NCBI RefSeq assembly: GCF_024436055.1
Contig: NZ_JANFNH010000027.1
Coordinates: 1 to 64,000, forward strand
Reading direction: 5' to 3'
Length of the DNA: 64,000 nucleotides
From: Streptantibioticus rubrisoli
GTDB lineage: Bacteria > Actinomycetota > Actinomycetes > Streptomycetales > Streptomycetaceae
Positions 30,732 to 37,706 of this stretch are shown here, one piece after another. Positions within the stretch are counted from its first letter, which is position 1. Each line of letters opens with the position of its first letter. The notes beneath the pieces were generated by a model. The model searched no databases. It was not told the origin of the DNA and worked only from the letters and a program-made list of their open reading frames with translations. A program made the position numbers and the translations under genes.

Positions 30732-32363
30732 ATGGACGCCGTGACCCAGGTCCCGACGCCGGTCAACGAGCCGGTGCACTCCTACGCGCCGGGCAGCCCG
30801 GAGCGGTCCCGCCTCGAAGTGAAGCTCAAGGAGCTGAGCGAGAACCCGGTCGACCTGCCGATGACCATCGGCGGCGTCAAGCGGATGGGCGGCGGGGAGC
30901 CCTTCGACGTGGTACAGCCGCACAACCACGCGGCCCGGCTCGGCACGCTGCGCGGCGCCACCGCCCAGGACGCGCGGGACGCCATCGACGCCGCGCTGGC
31001 CGCGGCGCCCGCCTGGCGCGAGATGTCCTTCGACGACCGCGCCGCGATCATCCTGCGCGCCGCCGAACTGCTGGCCGGGCCGTGGCGGGAGACCATCGCC
31101 GCCGCGACCATGCTGGGCCAGTCCAAGACCGCGCAGCAGGCCGAGATCGACACCCCCTGTGAGCTGGTGGACTTCTGGCGGTTCAACGTCGCCTACGCCC
31201 GGCAGATCCTGGCCGAGCAGCCCCCGGCCAACTCGCCGGGTGTGTGGAACCGCCTCGACCACCGCCCGCTGGAAGGTTTCGTCTATGCGATCACGCCGTT
31301 CAACTTCTCGGCGATCGCGGGCAACCTGCCGACCGCGCCCGCGCTGATGGGCAACGTGGTGATCTGGAAGCCGTCCCCGACGCAGACCCGGGCCGCCGTG
31401 CTGCTGATGGAGCTGCTGGAGGAGGCGGGCCTGCCCAAGGGCGTCATCAACCTGCTGACCGGTGACGGCATCGCGGTCTCCGAGGTGGCGCTGAACCACC
31501 CGGACCTGGCCGGTATCCACTTCACCGGTTCCACCAAGACCTTCCAGTACCTGTGGAAGACGGTGGGCGCCAACATCGAGAACTACAAGAACTACCCGCG
31601 GATCGTCGGCGAGACCGGCGGCAAGGACTTCGTGGTGGCCCACCCGTCGGCCGACCCCGCGGTGCTCAAGACCGCGCTGACCCGTGGCGCCTTCGAGTAC
31701 CAGGGCCAGAAGTGCTCGGCGACCTCCCGCGCCTACATCCCGCGCTCCATCTGGGACGGCGGCTTCAAGGAGGCCTTCGTCGCCGAGGTCGAGGGCATCA
31801 CCATGGGTGACGTCACCGACCTGGACAACTTCATCGGCGCCGTGATCGACGACCGTGCCTTCGCCAAGAACAAGGCCGCCATCGACCGCGCCAAGGCCGA
31901 CCCGACCTGTGAGATCGTCGCCGGTGGCACCTACGACGACACGGTCGGCTACTTCGTCCGCCCGACCGTGGTGGTGTGCACCGACCCGGACAACGAGGTC
32001 TTCAAGGACGAGTACTTCGGCCCGTTCCTCGCCGTGCACGTCTACGAGGACGACAACTACGAGCAGATGCTGGCGCAGATGGAGTCCGTCTCCAAGTACG
32101 CGCTCACCGGCTCGATCATCGCCGGTGACCGGGCCGCCGCCCGGGACGCCATGGACAAGCTGCGGTACGCGGCGGGCAACTTCTACATCAACGACAAGTC
32201 CACCGGCGCCGTGGTCGGCCAGCAGCCGTTCGGCGGCGGCCGGGCCTCGGGCACCAACGACAAGGCGGGCGCCGCGCAGAACCTGATGCGCTGGACGTCC
32301 ACCCGTGCGATCAAGGAGACGCTGGTCCCGCCGACCGACTACCGCTACCCGCACATGGGCTGA
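30732..32363 (+). CDS. pruA: 1-pyrroline-5-carboxylate dehydrogenase
   Basis: 543 aa, aldehyde-dehydrogenase fold, the long PruA type. Oxidises glutamate semialdehyde (from P5C) to glutamate with NAD. Catalytic Cys328 in GQKCSATSRAYIP and the general-base Glu in GETGGKDF are visible; C-terminal oligomerisation segment QQPFGGGRASGTNDKAG is present. Start ATG after GAAGGAGA. Ends the proline operon; a strong terminator follows 15 bp beyond the stop. Confidence 0.96.
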   Translation: MDAVTQVPTPVNEPVHSYAPGSPERSRLEVKLKELSENPVDLPMTIGGVKRMGGGEPFDVVQPHNHAARLGTLRGATAQDARDAIDAALAAAPAWREMSFDDRAAIILRAAELLAGPWRETIAAATMLGQSKTAQQAEIDTPCELVDFWRFNVAYARQILAEQPPANSPGVWNRLDHRPLEGFVYAITPFNFSAIAGNLPTAPALMGNVVIWKPSPTQTRAAVLLMELLEEAGLPKGVINLLTGDGIAVSEVALNHPDLAGIHFTGSTKTFQYLWKTVGANIENYKNYPRIVGETGGKDFVVAHPSADPAVLKTALTRGAFEYQGQKCSATSRAYIPRSIWDGGFKEAFVAEVEGITMGDVTDLDNFIGAVIDDRAFAKNKAAIDRAKADPTCEIVAGGTYDDTVGYFVRPTVVVCTDPDNEVFKDEYFGPFLAVHVYEDDNYEQMLAQMESVSKYALTGSIIAGDRAAARDAMDKLRYAAGNFYINDKSTGAVVGQQPFGGGRASGTNDKAGAAQNLMRWTSTRAIKETLVPPTDYRYPHMG

Positions 32364-32378
32364 GCCCCAGCCGATCGA

Positions 32379-32406
32379 CGGCCCCCTGGCAACCGCCAGG
32401 GGGCCG
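32379..32406 (+). terminator. Terminator after pruA
   Basis: Perfect 12-bp stem (32379-32390 with 32395-32406) with an AACC tetraloop, 15 bp beyond the stop. Confidence 0.88.
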
Positions 32407-32638
32407 TTGGCGTGGTTGCCGTCTCAGATAGTAGGAAGTCCGAGTATTCGTGGCGACAGAACGGCGAAGTCGTCCTAGCGTTGTAAGAGCCGAACGTCTC
32501 GCTTGATCCAGCGAACGGCGGACGAGAGCCGGTGCCTTCGCGCAGGCCACCCCTGCGGCCCCCGCTCCCCGCCCCATCCGGCGCACCCGTCGCCCCCGGT
32601 ACGGGGGACCCCAGCGTCATGGTTGGAGTTGTGCTCCC
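32407..32638. other. Intergenic region with a TAGGA-type motif
   Basis: No gene seen. TAGGAAGTCCGAG at 32432-32444 resembles the palindrome before ilvE (TAGGACGTCCTAG; 11 of 13 bases the same), and CGTCCTAGC at 32471-32479 repeats its right half. The rest is GC-rich with no recognised riboswitch. It presumably holds the promoter of the 31-residue ORF. Confidence 0.4.
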
Positions 32639-32734
32639 ATGGATGAGACCGCCCGCAAGAACGCCGCCGAAGCCCTGCAGCGCGCCCTGGACCGCCGCGA
32701 CAACGGCGGTGCCACCGGACACGAGCGCCGCTGA
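32639..32734 (+). CDS. Possible 31-residue protein, function unknown
   Basis: ATG 32639 to TGA 32734: starts MDETARKNAAEALQRALDRR, strongly helical and charged, ending GHERR. A TTGGAG sequence lies about ten bases upstream. Codon third positions are almost all G or C, as in real genes here. It is not a branched-chain amino-acid leader peptide (only two Leu, no Ile or Val). It sits between pruA and leuB. Existence rests on codon bias and start context only. Confidence 0.45.
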   Translation: MDETARKNAAEALQRALDRRDNGGATGHERR

Positions 32735-32843
32735 CGACCCGTAACTCTCCCGTAGGCCAGGCGACTTGGCCGCTCGGCCAACCGGGCGTCCAGAATGTGG
32801 ATACTCCATGTCATTGACTGGGACGAGGCGTACAGTGCCCAGC

Positions 32844-33884
32844 ATGTCCCGCAGCATCAGCCTCGCAGTGATCCCCGGTGACGGCATCGGCCAGGAAGTC
32901 GTGTCCGAAGGCCTCAAGGTGCTCAGCGCCGTCCTTCCGCAGGACGTGAAGCTGGAGACGAAGACCTACGACTTCGGCGCCAAGCGCTGGCACGAGACCG
33001 GGGAGACGCTCACCGACAGCGACCTGGCCCGGCTCAGGGAGCACGACGCCATCCTGCTCGGTGCGATCGGTGACCCGTCGGTGCCCTCCGGGGTGCTGGA
33101 GCGCGGGTTCCTGCTCAAGCTGCGGTTCGCCTTCGACCACCACGTCAACCTGCGCCCCGGCAAGCTGCTCCCCGGAGTGAAGTCGCCGCTCGCGGGTGAC
33201 CGGGAGATCGACTTCGTGGTGGTCCGCGAGGGCACCGAGGGCCCGTACGCGGGCAACGGCGGTGTGCTGCGCGCCGGTACGCCGCACGAGGTGGCCACCG
33301 AGGTCAGCGTCAACACCGCGTTCGGCATCGAGCGGGTGGTGCGGGACGCGTACGCCCGCGCCCAGGCCCGGCCGCGCAAGAAGCTCACCCTGGTGCACAA
33401 GAACAACGTGCTGGTGCACGCCGGCCACCTGTGGAAGAACATCTTCGACCGGGTCGGCCAGGAGTTCCCCGAGGTCACCACGGACTACCTGCATGTGGAC
33501 GCGGCGACGATCTTCTTCGTCACCCAGCCCGAGCGGTTCGACGTGATCGTCACCGACAACCTCTTCGGTGACATCCTCACCGACCTCGCCGCCGCGATCA
33601 CCGGCGGCATCGGTCTGGCCGCCAGCGGAAACATCAACCCCTCAGGGGAGTTCCCGTCGATGTTCGAGCCGGTCCACGGCTCCGCGCCGGACATCGCGGG
33701 CCAGGGCAAGGCCGACCCGACCGCCACCGTGCTGTCGGTCGCCCTGCTGCTGCAGCACCTCGGCTACGGCGAGCAGGCCGCCCGCATCGAGGCCGCGGTC
33801 GCCGCCGACCTCGCGGAGCGGGGCGACGCCCAGCGCTCCACCAGCGCGATCGGCGACGCGCTCGCCGCCCGAGTATCCGGCTGA
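32844..33884 (+). CDS. leuB: 3-isopropylmalate dehydrogenase
   Basis: 346 aa, short actinobacterial LeuB. NAD-dependent oxidative decarboxylation of 3-isopropylmalate in leucine synthesis. N-terminus [13 protein letters not shown], substrate-loop [12 protein letters not shown], and the metal-site region [18 protein letters not shown] and [11 protein letters not shown] are intact. Start ATG 32844 is preceded by TACAGT (32831-32836) and seven bases with no ribosome site, so translation is probably leaderless. The longer in-frame start at 32766 is not supported. Terminator at 33905-33951. Confidence 0.96.
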   Translation: MSRSISLAVIPGDGIGQEVVSEGLKVLSAVLPQDVKLETKTYDFGAKRWHETGETLTDSDLARLREHDAILLGAIGDPSVPSGVLERGFLLKLRFAFDHHVNLRPGKLLPGVKSPLAGDREIDFVVVREGTEGPYAGNGGVLRAGTPHEVATEVSVNTAFGIERVVRDAYARAQARPRKKLTLVHKNNVLVHAGHLWKNIFDRVGQEFPEVTTDYLHVDAATIFFVTQPERFDVIVTDNLFGDILTDLAAAITGGIGLAASGNINPSGEFPSMFEPVHGSAPDIAGQGKADPTATVLSVALLLQHLGYGEQAARIEAAVAADLAERGDAQRSTSAIGDALAARVSG

Positions 33885-33904
33885 CCGCCGGATCCCGACC
33901 CCCA

Positions 33905-33951
33905 AAGAGGGCCTGCCCGGCGGACATCGGTTCCGTCGGACAGGCCCTCTT
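33905..33951 (+). terminator. Terminator after leuB
   Basis: AAGAGGGCCTG (33905-33915) pairs with CAGGCCCTCTT (33941-33951); inner bases pair partly with one mismatch and one G-U. About 20 bp after the leuB stop. Confidence 0.7.
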
Positions 33952-34078
33952 GCTGTGCAACGGCGATCCCGGATGCCACCATCGACCCCTGGACCGCGAT
34001 CCGCGCCACATGTGCGAGTGGTTTTCACCCCCACCCCTCTCAGCGATAATCGGACAGAGGGCCGCACTAAGGGTGGAA

Positions 34079-34094
34079 GCTAGGACGTCCTAGC
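34079..34094. promoter_or_regulatory. Perfect 16-bp palindrome upstream of ilvE
   Basis: GCTAGGACGTCCTAGC is identical to its reverse complement. It lies 58 bp before the ilvE start and just downstream of a -10-like GATAAT (34045-34050) with TTTTCA 17 bp before it. Having no loop, it is more likely a DNA operator than an RNA hairpin. Related sequence occurs at 32432-32444, before leuB. Confidence 0.5.
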
Positions 34095-34152
34095 AACGCC
34101 CGCAGGCGGAGTACGCGGTCCGCCACTACCTCACGGTGAAGGACACGCAGAC

Positions 34153-35238
34153 ATGACGACGCCCACGATCGAGCTCAAGCCCTCCGCGCACCCGCTCTCC
34201 GACGCTGAGCGGGAGGCGATCCTCGCCAACCCCGGTTTCGGCCGCCACTTCACCGACCACATGGTCACCATCCGGTGGACCGAAGGCCGCGGTTGGCACG
34301 ACGCCCAGCTCGTCCCGTACGCGCCGCTGTCGATCGACCCGGCCAACATGACGCTGCACTACGCGCAGTCCATCTTCGAGGGGCTCAAGGCCTACCGGCA
34401 GCCGGACGGCAGCGTGGCCACCTTCCGCCCGGAGGCCAACGCCGAGCGCTTCCAGGCCTCGGCACGCCGACTGGCCATGCCCGAACTGCCGGTGGAGACG
34501 TTCATCGCCGCGTGCGACGCGCTGGTCAGCCAGGACAAGGCGTGGGTGCCGAGCGAGGGTGAGCAGTCGCTCTACCTGCGGCCGTTCATGTTCGCCGCCG
34601 AGGTGGGGCTCGGCGTGCGGCCCGCCAACGAGTACCTGTTCATCGTGATCGCCTCTCCGGCCGGGGCCTACTTCCCCGGTGGCGTCAAGCCGGTCTCCGT
34701 CTGGCTCTCCGAGGAGTACGTGCGGGCGGCGCCCGGCGGCACCGGTGCGGCCAAGTGCGCGGGCAACTACGCCGCTTCGCTGGTGGCGCAGGCCCAGGCC
34801 ATCGAGCACGGCTGCGACCAGGTGGTCTGGCTGGACGCGATCGAGCGCCGGTGGATCGAGGAAATGGGCGGTATGAACCTGTACTTCGTGTACGGGGACA
34901 AAATCGTCACGCCGGAGCTAAGCGGTTCGCTGCTGCCGGGTATCACGCGGCTGTCGCTGCTGCAGATCGCCGAGGACCTCGGCTACGAGGTGGCCGAAGG
35001 CCGGATCTCGGTGGACGACTGGAAGAACGGCAACGCGGACGGCTCGCTCACCGAGGTCTTCGCCTGCGGGACCGCCGCCGTGATCACGCCGGTCGGTTCG
35101 GTGAAGTCCACCCGCGCCAACTGGACCGTGGCGGACGGTGAGCCGGGCAAGGTGACGATGCGGTTGCGCAGGGCGCTTCTTGACATCCAGACGGGTCTCG
35201 CGCCCGACACCCACGGCTGGATGCACCGGCTGGCCTGA
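34153..35238 (+). CDS. ilvE: Branched-chain amino-acid aminotransferase
   Basis: 361 aa, class IV PLP transaminase interconverting Val, Leu, Ile and their 2-keto acids. Lys201 in [12 protein letters not shown] binds PLP; the substrate loops [13 protein letters not shown] and [11 protein letters not shown] and the phosphate-binding [10 protein letters not shown] are intact. ATG follows GAAGGA by about ten bases. Final step of the pathway whose other genes are spread over this window (ilvBNC, leuB, cimA). The paired inverted repeats at 35271-35431 separate it from the convergent permease. Confidence 0.97.
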   Translation: MTTPTIELKPSAHPLSDAEREAILANPGFGRHFTDHMVTIRWTEGRGWHDAQLVPYAPLSIDPANMTLHYAQSIFEGLKAYRQPDGSVATFRPEANAERFQASARRLAMPELPVETFIAACDALVSQDKAWVPSEGEQSLYLRPFMFAAEVGLGVRPANEYLFIVIASPAGAYFPGGVKPVSVWLSEEYVRAAPGGTGAAKCAGNYAASLVAQAQAIEHGCDQVVWLDAIERRWIEEMGGMNLYFVYGDKIVTPELSGSLLPGITRLSLLQIAEDLGYEVAEGRISVDDWKNGNADGSLTEVFACGTAAVITPVGSVKSTRANWTVADGEPGKVTMRLRRALLDIQTGLAPDTHGWMHRLA

Positions 35239-35270
35239 CGGTTCGCCTGGCGGGTCGCGGTTGGTTCGGC

Positions 35271-35312
35271 ACCGCCGGGCTCCACTGCGGTGGTTGCTCG
35301 CCGTCGCGGCGG
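35271..35312 (-). repeat. Intergenic repeat family 1, copy C1 (inverted)
   Basis: Reverse complement of the family 1 element: ACCGCCGG, 13 bases, then a block starting GGTTGCTCGCCGTCGCGGCG. Faces copy C2, 77 bp away, between the convergent ilvE and permease genes. Flanking bases also match: GATCTTTTCA on the C1 minus strand and ATATCTTTTTCC beside C2. Confidence 0.7.
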
Positions 35313-35389
35313 TGAAAAGATCTGCCGGTGCGGCGGGAGGGAATTTGCTGCGTTCTCGCACACTCCCGTCGCAACGGCATATCTTTTTC

Positions 35390-35431
35390 CCGCCGCAGCG
35401 GCGCGCAACCACACTCAACGTGACCGGCGGT
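35390..35431 (+). repeat. Intergenic repeat family 1, copy C2
   Basis: Block CCGCCGCAGCGGCGCGCAAC plus C, 13 bases, CCGGCGGT. With C1 it forms an inverted pair whose similarity extends to about 65 bp per arm (both end in TGCCGAACC on the outside). The pair could fold as a large hairpin and end transcription from both sides; no other terminator is visible here. Confidence 0.7.
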
Positions 35432-35443
35432 GCCGAACCCACC

Positions 35444-36874
35444 TCATGTGGCCGTAACCGCCTTCTCCGGCACCGGAGTTGACGCCGGAAGCGGGTGCGG
35501 GCGGCCCGCGTTCAGGACCGCGTAGGTGACCCCCGTCACCGAAGCGGACAGCAAGAAACTGATGTCGATGCCACCGGTGAAGCGCAGCAACGGACCGCTG
35601 TACAGCGGTGTGTCAACCTCCAGCAGCCCCACCACCGAGCCGTGGGCCCAGGCGGCCACAGCCGACACGTTCCAACCGGCCCGGTACCAGTAGATCCCGC
35701 CGCGGGTACGGCGGTTGTAGACCTGTAGCGCGTCCGCGTCGTAGACCCCCCGCACCCGCCGGAAGCCCATCAGTGTGATCACCGCCCACGGCGTGCCGAC
35801 CGCGGTGAGCACCAGGACGAACGAGGTCATCGCGTCCTGCGCCGCCCACGCGAAGTGGCCGAGGTAGACCAGTGCGGTGGAGACCGCCGCCACCACGTAA
35901 GTGGCCTGCGTACGGGTCGCCTTGGGCAGGATCGCGTCCAGGTCCAGACCCATGCTGTAGAGCATCAACCCGGCGTTGCCCACCGACCCCGCGGACCCGT
36001 TGAGCAGCAGCAGCGGCAGGTACCACGCGGGCGACGCGGCCACCAGCGAGGTCGCGTAGTCGCCACCGGCGCTGACGCACAGCGCGGTGAACGTGCCGAA
36101 GAGTTGTGGCACCAACAGCCCCACGACCAGCCCGAAACAGGTGCCCCAGAACACCTTGGCCTGGCTGAACCGGTTCGGTGAGACATAGCGCGTGTAGTCG
36201 CCGAGCAACGTGATGAACGCGATCGGCCCGCTCAGCCCGGCCGAGACGGCGGACAGCAGCCACGTCGGCCAGTAGCCGCCGAGCAGATACGACGAGCCGT
36301 GCGGTGGCGCGGTGTGGAACAGTCCGAAGTAACCGATCACGCCGATGAACAGCAGCACCGTCAACGAGATGGTCAGCAGTCGGCTCAGCCGCAGCAGCAT
36401 CCGGTAACCGAACACCGCGGACGACGCGGTGGTCAGCGCCAGCACCGCGTAGACCGTCGCATAGCTCGCCGCGCCCGTGGGCAGCCCCAGCATCCGGTGC
36501 AGACAGCCCACCACCGCGTCCCCGCCGACCCACAGGGTGAGCGCGGTGTACCCGAGGGAGAGCAGCAGGCCGATCATCGACCCCAACAGCCGCCCCCGGA
36601 CCCCGAAATGCGCACCGCTGCTGGTCGACAGGTTGGTGGCGGTGCGCAGGGACACCAGCGCGAGCGGCGCCACCAGCACCGTCCCCACCAGCGTGCCCGC
36701 CACCAGTGAGGTGAACGAGCCCCACCAGCCCAGCCCGAAGGAGACCGGGAGCCAGCCGAAGACGATCACGCCCAGGGCGAGGTTCGAGCCCAGCAGAATG
36801 CTGATCACGTCCCGTGGCCCGCTGGTTCGCTCCTCCTCCGGGACGGTGTCGACGCCCCGCTGTTCGATCTGCAT
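35444..36874 (-). CDS. NCS1-family permease (nucleobase/cation symporter 1 type)
   Basis: 476 aa integral membrane protein with about twelve helices. The N-terminal sequence (TSGPRDVISILLGSNLALGVIVFGWLP) and the later Gly/Ser-rich helices fit the purine-cytosine permease (NCS1) family, which takes up nucleobases, allantoin, hydantoins or related compounds. Start ATG 36874 with AAGGAGA six bases upstream; the longer in-frame start at 36916 lacks one and overlaps the operator-like site. Divergent from the urease-like genes, with which it shares a 142-bp promoter region carrying two copies of one pseudo-palindrome. Substrate unknown; a nitrogen compound fed to the adjacent enzymes is likely. Confidence 0.85.
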   Translation of the reverse strand: MQIEQRGVDTVPEEERTSGPRDVISILLGSNLALGVIVFGWLPVSFGLGWWGSFTSLVAGTLVGTVLVAPLALVSLRTATNLSTSSGAHFGVRGRLLGSMIGLLLSLGYTALTLWVGGDAVVGCLHRMLGLPTGAASYATVYAVLALTTASSAVFGYRMLLRLSRLLTISLTVLLFIGVIGYFGLFHTAPPHGSSYLLGGYWPTWLLSAVSAGLSGPIAFITLLGDYTRYVSPNRFSQAKVFWGTCFGLVVGLLVPQLFGTFTALCVSAGGDYATSLVAASPAWYLPLLLLNGSAGSVGNAGLMLYSMGLDLDAILPKATRTQATYVVAAVSTALVYLGHFAWAAQDAMTSFVLVLTAVGTPWAVITLMGFRRVRGVYDADALQVYNRRTRGGIYWYRAGWNVSAVAAWAHGSVVGLLEVDTPLYSGPLLRFTGGIDISFLLSASVTGVTYAVLNAGRPHPLPASTPVPEKAVTAT

Positions 36875-36901
36875 ACGCGGTCTCCTTGACCAGCGACGGT
36901 T

Positions 36902-36916
36902 TAGAACGCCGCTCAA
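36902..36916. promoter_or_regulatory. Operator-like pseudo-palindrome, copy 1 (permease/ureAB region)
   Basis: TAGAACGCCGCTCAA fits the symmetric pattern T-N-GA-N-CG-N-CG-N-TC-N-A at all ten fixed positions. It lies 28 bp before the permease start. The likely ligand is the TetR-family protein encoded at 40472-41074. Confidence 0.5.
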
Positions 36917-36969
36917 TGTGGCTCACGCTGTACGGCAAATCAAGGGTTCAGTTTCAGGGGATTAATTGT

Positions 36970-36984
36970 TAGAGTGACGTTCAA
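36970..36984. promoter_or_regulatory. Operator-like pseudo-palindrome, copy 2 (permease/ureAB region)
   Basis: TAGAGTGACGTTCAA fits the same pattern at nine of ten fixed positions. It lies 33 bp before the ureAB start. Centre-to-centre distance to copy 1 is 68 bp. Confidence 0.5.
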
Positions 36985-37016
36985 ATTCTTGATCTTCCGC
37001 TGGGAGGAGGCGGGGC

Positions 37017-37706
37017 ATGCGGCTGACCCCGACGGAACGCGACCGCCTGCTGCTGTTCGGCGCCGCCGAGCTGGCGCGGGCGCGCCGGGCCCGCGGGCTG
37101 CGGCTCAACGTGCCGGAGGCCACCGCGCTGATCGCCGACACGGTCTGCGAGGCGGCCCGGGACGGCAAGCGGCTCGCCGAGGCGATCGAGGCCGCGCGCA
37201 CCGTGCTGCGGCCCGACGACGTGCTGCCCGGAGTGGCCGATGTGATCGGCGACGTCATGGTCGAGGCGGTCTTCGACGACGGCTCCCGGCTCGCCGTGGT
37301 CAGCGACCCGATATCCGGCGGCTCGCTCGGCGACGACGCGCCCGGCGCCGTACTGCCAGGCCCGGCCGACCCGCCGACCGAGCCCGCGGTGCGGCTGACC
37401 GTGCGCAACACCGCGACCGTCCCGATCTCCGTCACCTCGCACTTCCACTTCTTCGAGGCCAACCCCCGGCTGGACTTCGTCCGTTCGGCCGCGTACGGGA
37501 TGCGGCTGGCGGTGCCCGCCGGGTCCTCGGTGCGGTTCGACCCGGGCGCGGAAGTCGAGGTCGGTCTGGTGCCGATCGGCGGCGACCGGGTGGCGATCGG
37601 CTTCGCCGGTCTGGTCGACGGGCCGCTGGACGCGCCCGGCGCGAAGCGCGAGGCCCTGCGGCGGGCGGTGGCCTGTGGCTACCTGGGAGCGGAGGGGGAG
37701 TCATGA
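37017..37706 (+). CDS. ureAB: Urease-like gamma-beta fusion subunit
   Basis: 229 aa. Residues 1-100 are UreA-like (LTPTERDRLLLFGAAELA ... EATALIADTVCEAARDGK), residues 105-215 are UreB-like (VTSHFHFFEANPRLDF ... AVPAGSSVRFDPG). Such fusions occur in several actinobacteria. ATG after GGGAGGAGG. The stop overlaps the ureC-like start (ATGA), so the subunits are translationally coupled. Divergent from the NCS1 permease. No ureD, E, F or G follows, so nickel insertion would depend on genes elsewhere. Confidence 0.9.
   Translation: MRLTPTERDRLLLFGAAELARARRARGLRLNVPEATALIADTVCEAARDGKRLAEAIEAARTVLRPDDVLPGVADVIGDVMVEAVFDDGSRLAVVSDPISGGSLGDDAPGAVLPGPADPPTEPAVRLTVRNTATVPISVTSHFHFFEANPRLDFVRSAAYGMRLAVPAGSSVRFDPGAEVEVGLVPIGGDRVAIGFAGLVDGPLDAPGAKREALRRAVACGYLGAEGES

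Noticed and set aside
32407-32638. Structured regulatory RNA upstream of the 31-residue ORF
   Set aside because: Several short hairpins are possible in any GC-rich sequence; no conserved core of a known riboswitch class could be matched.
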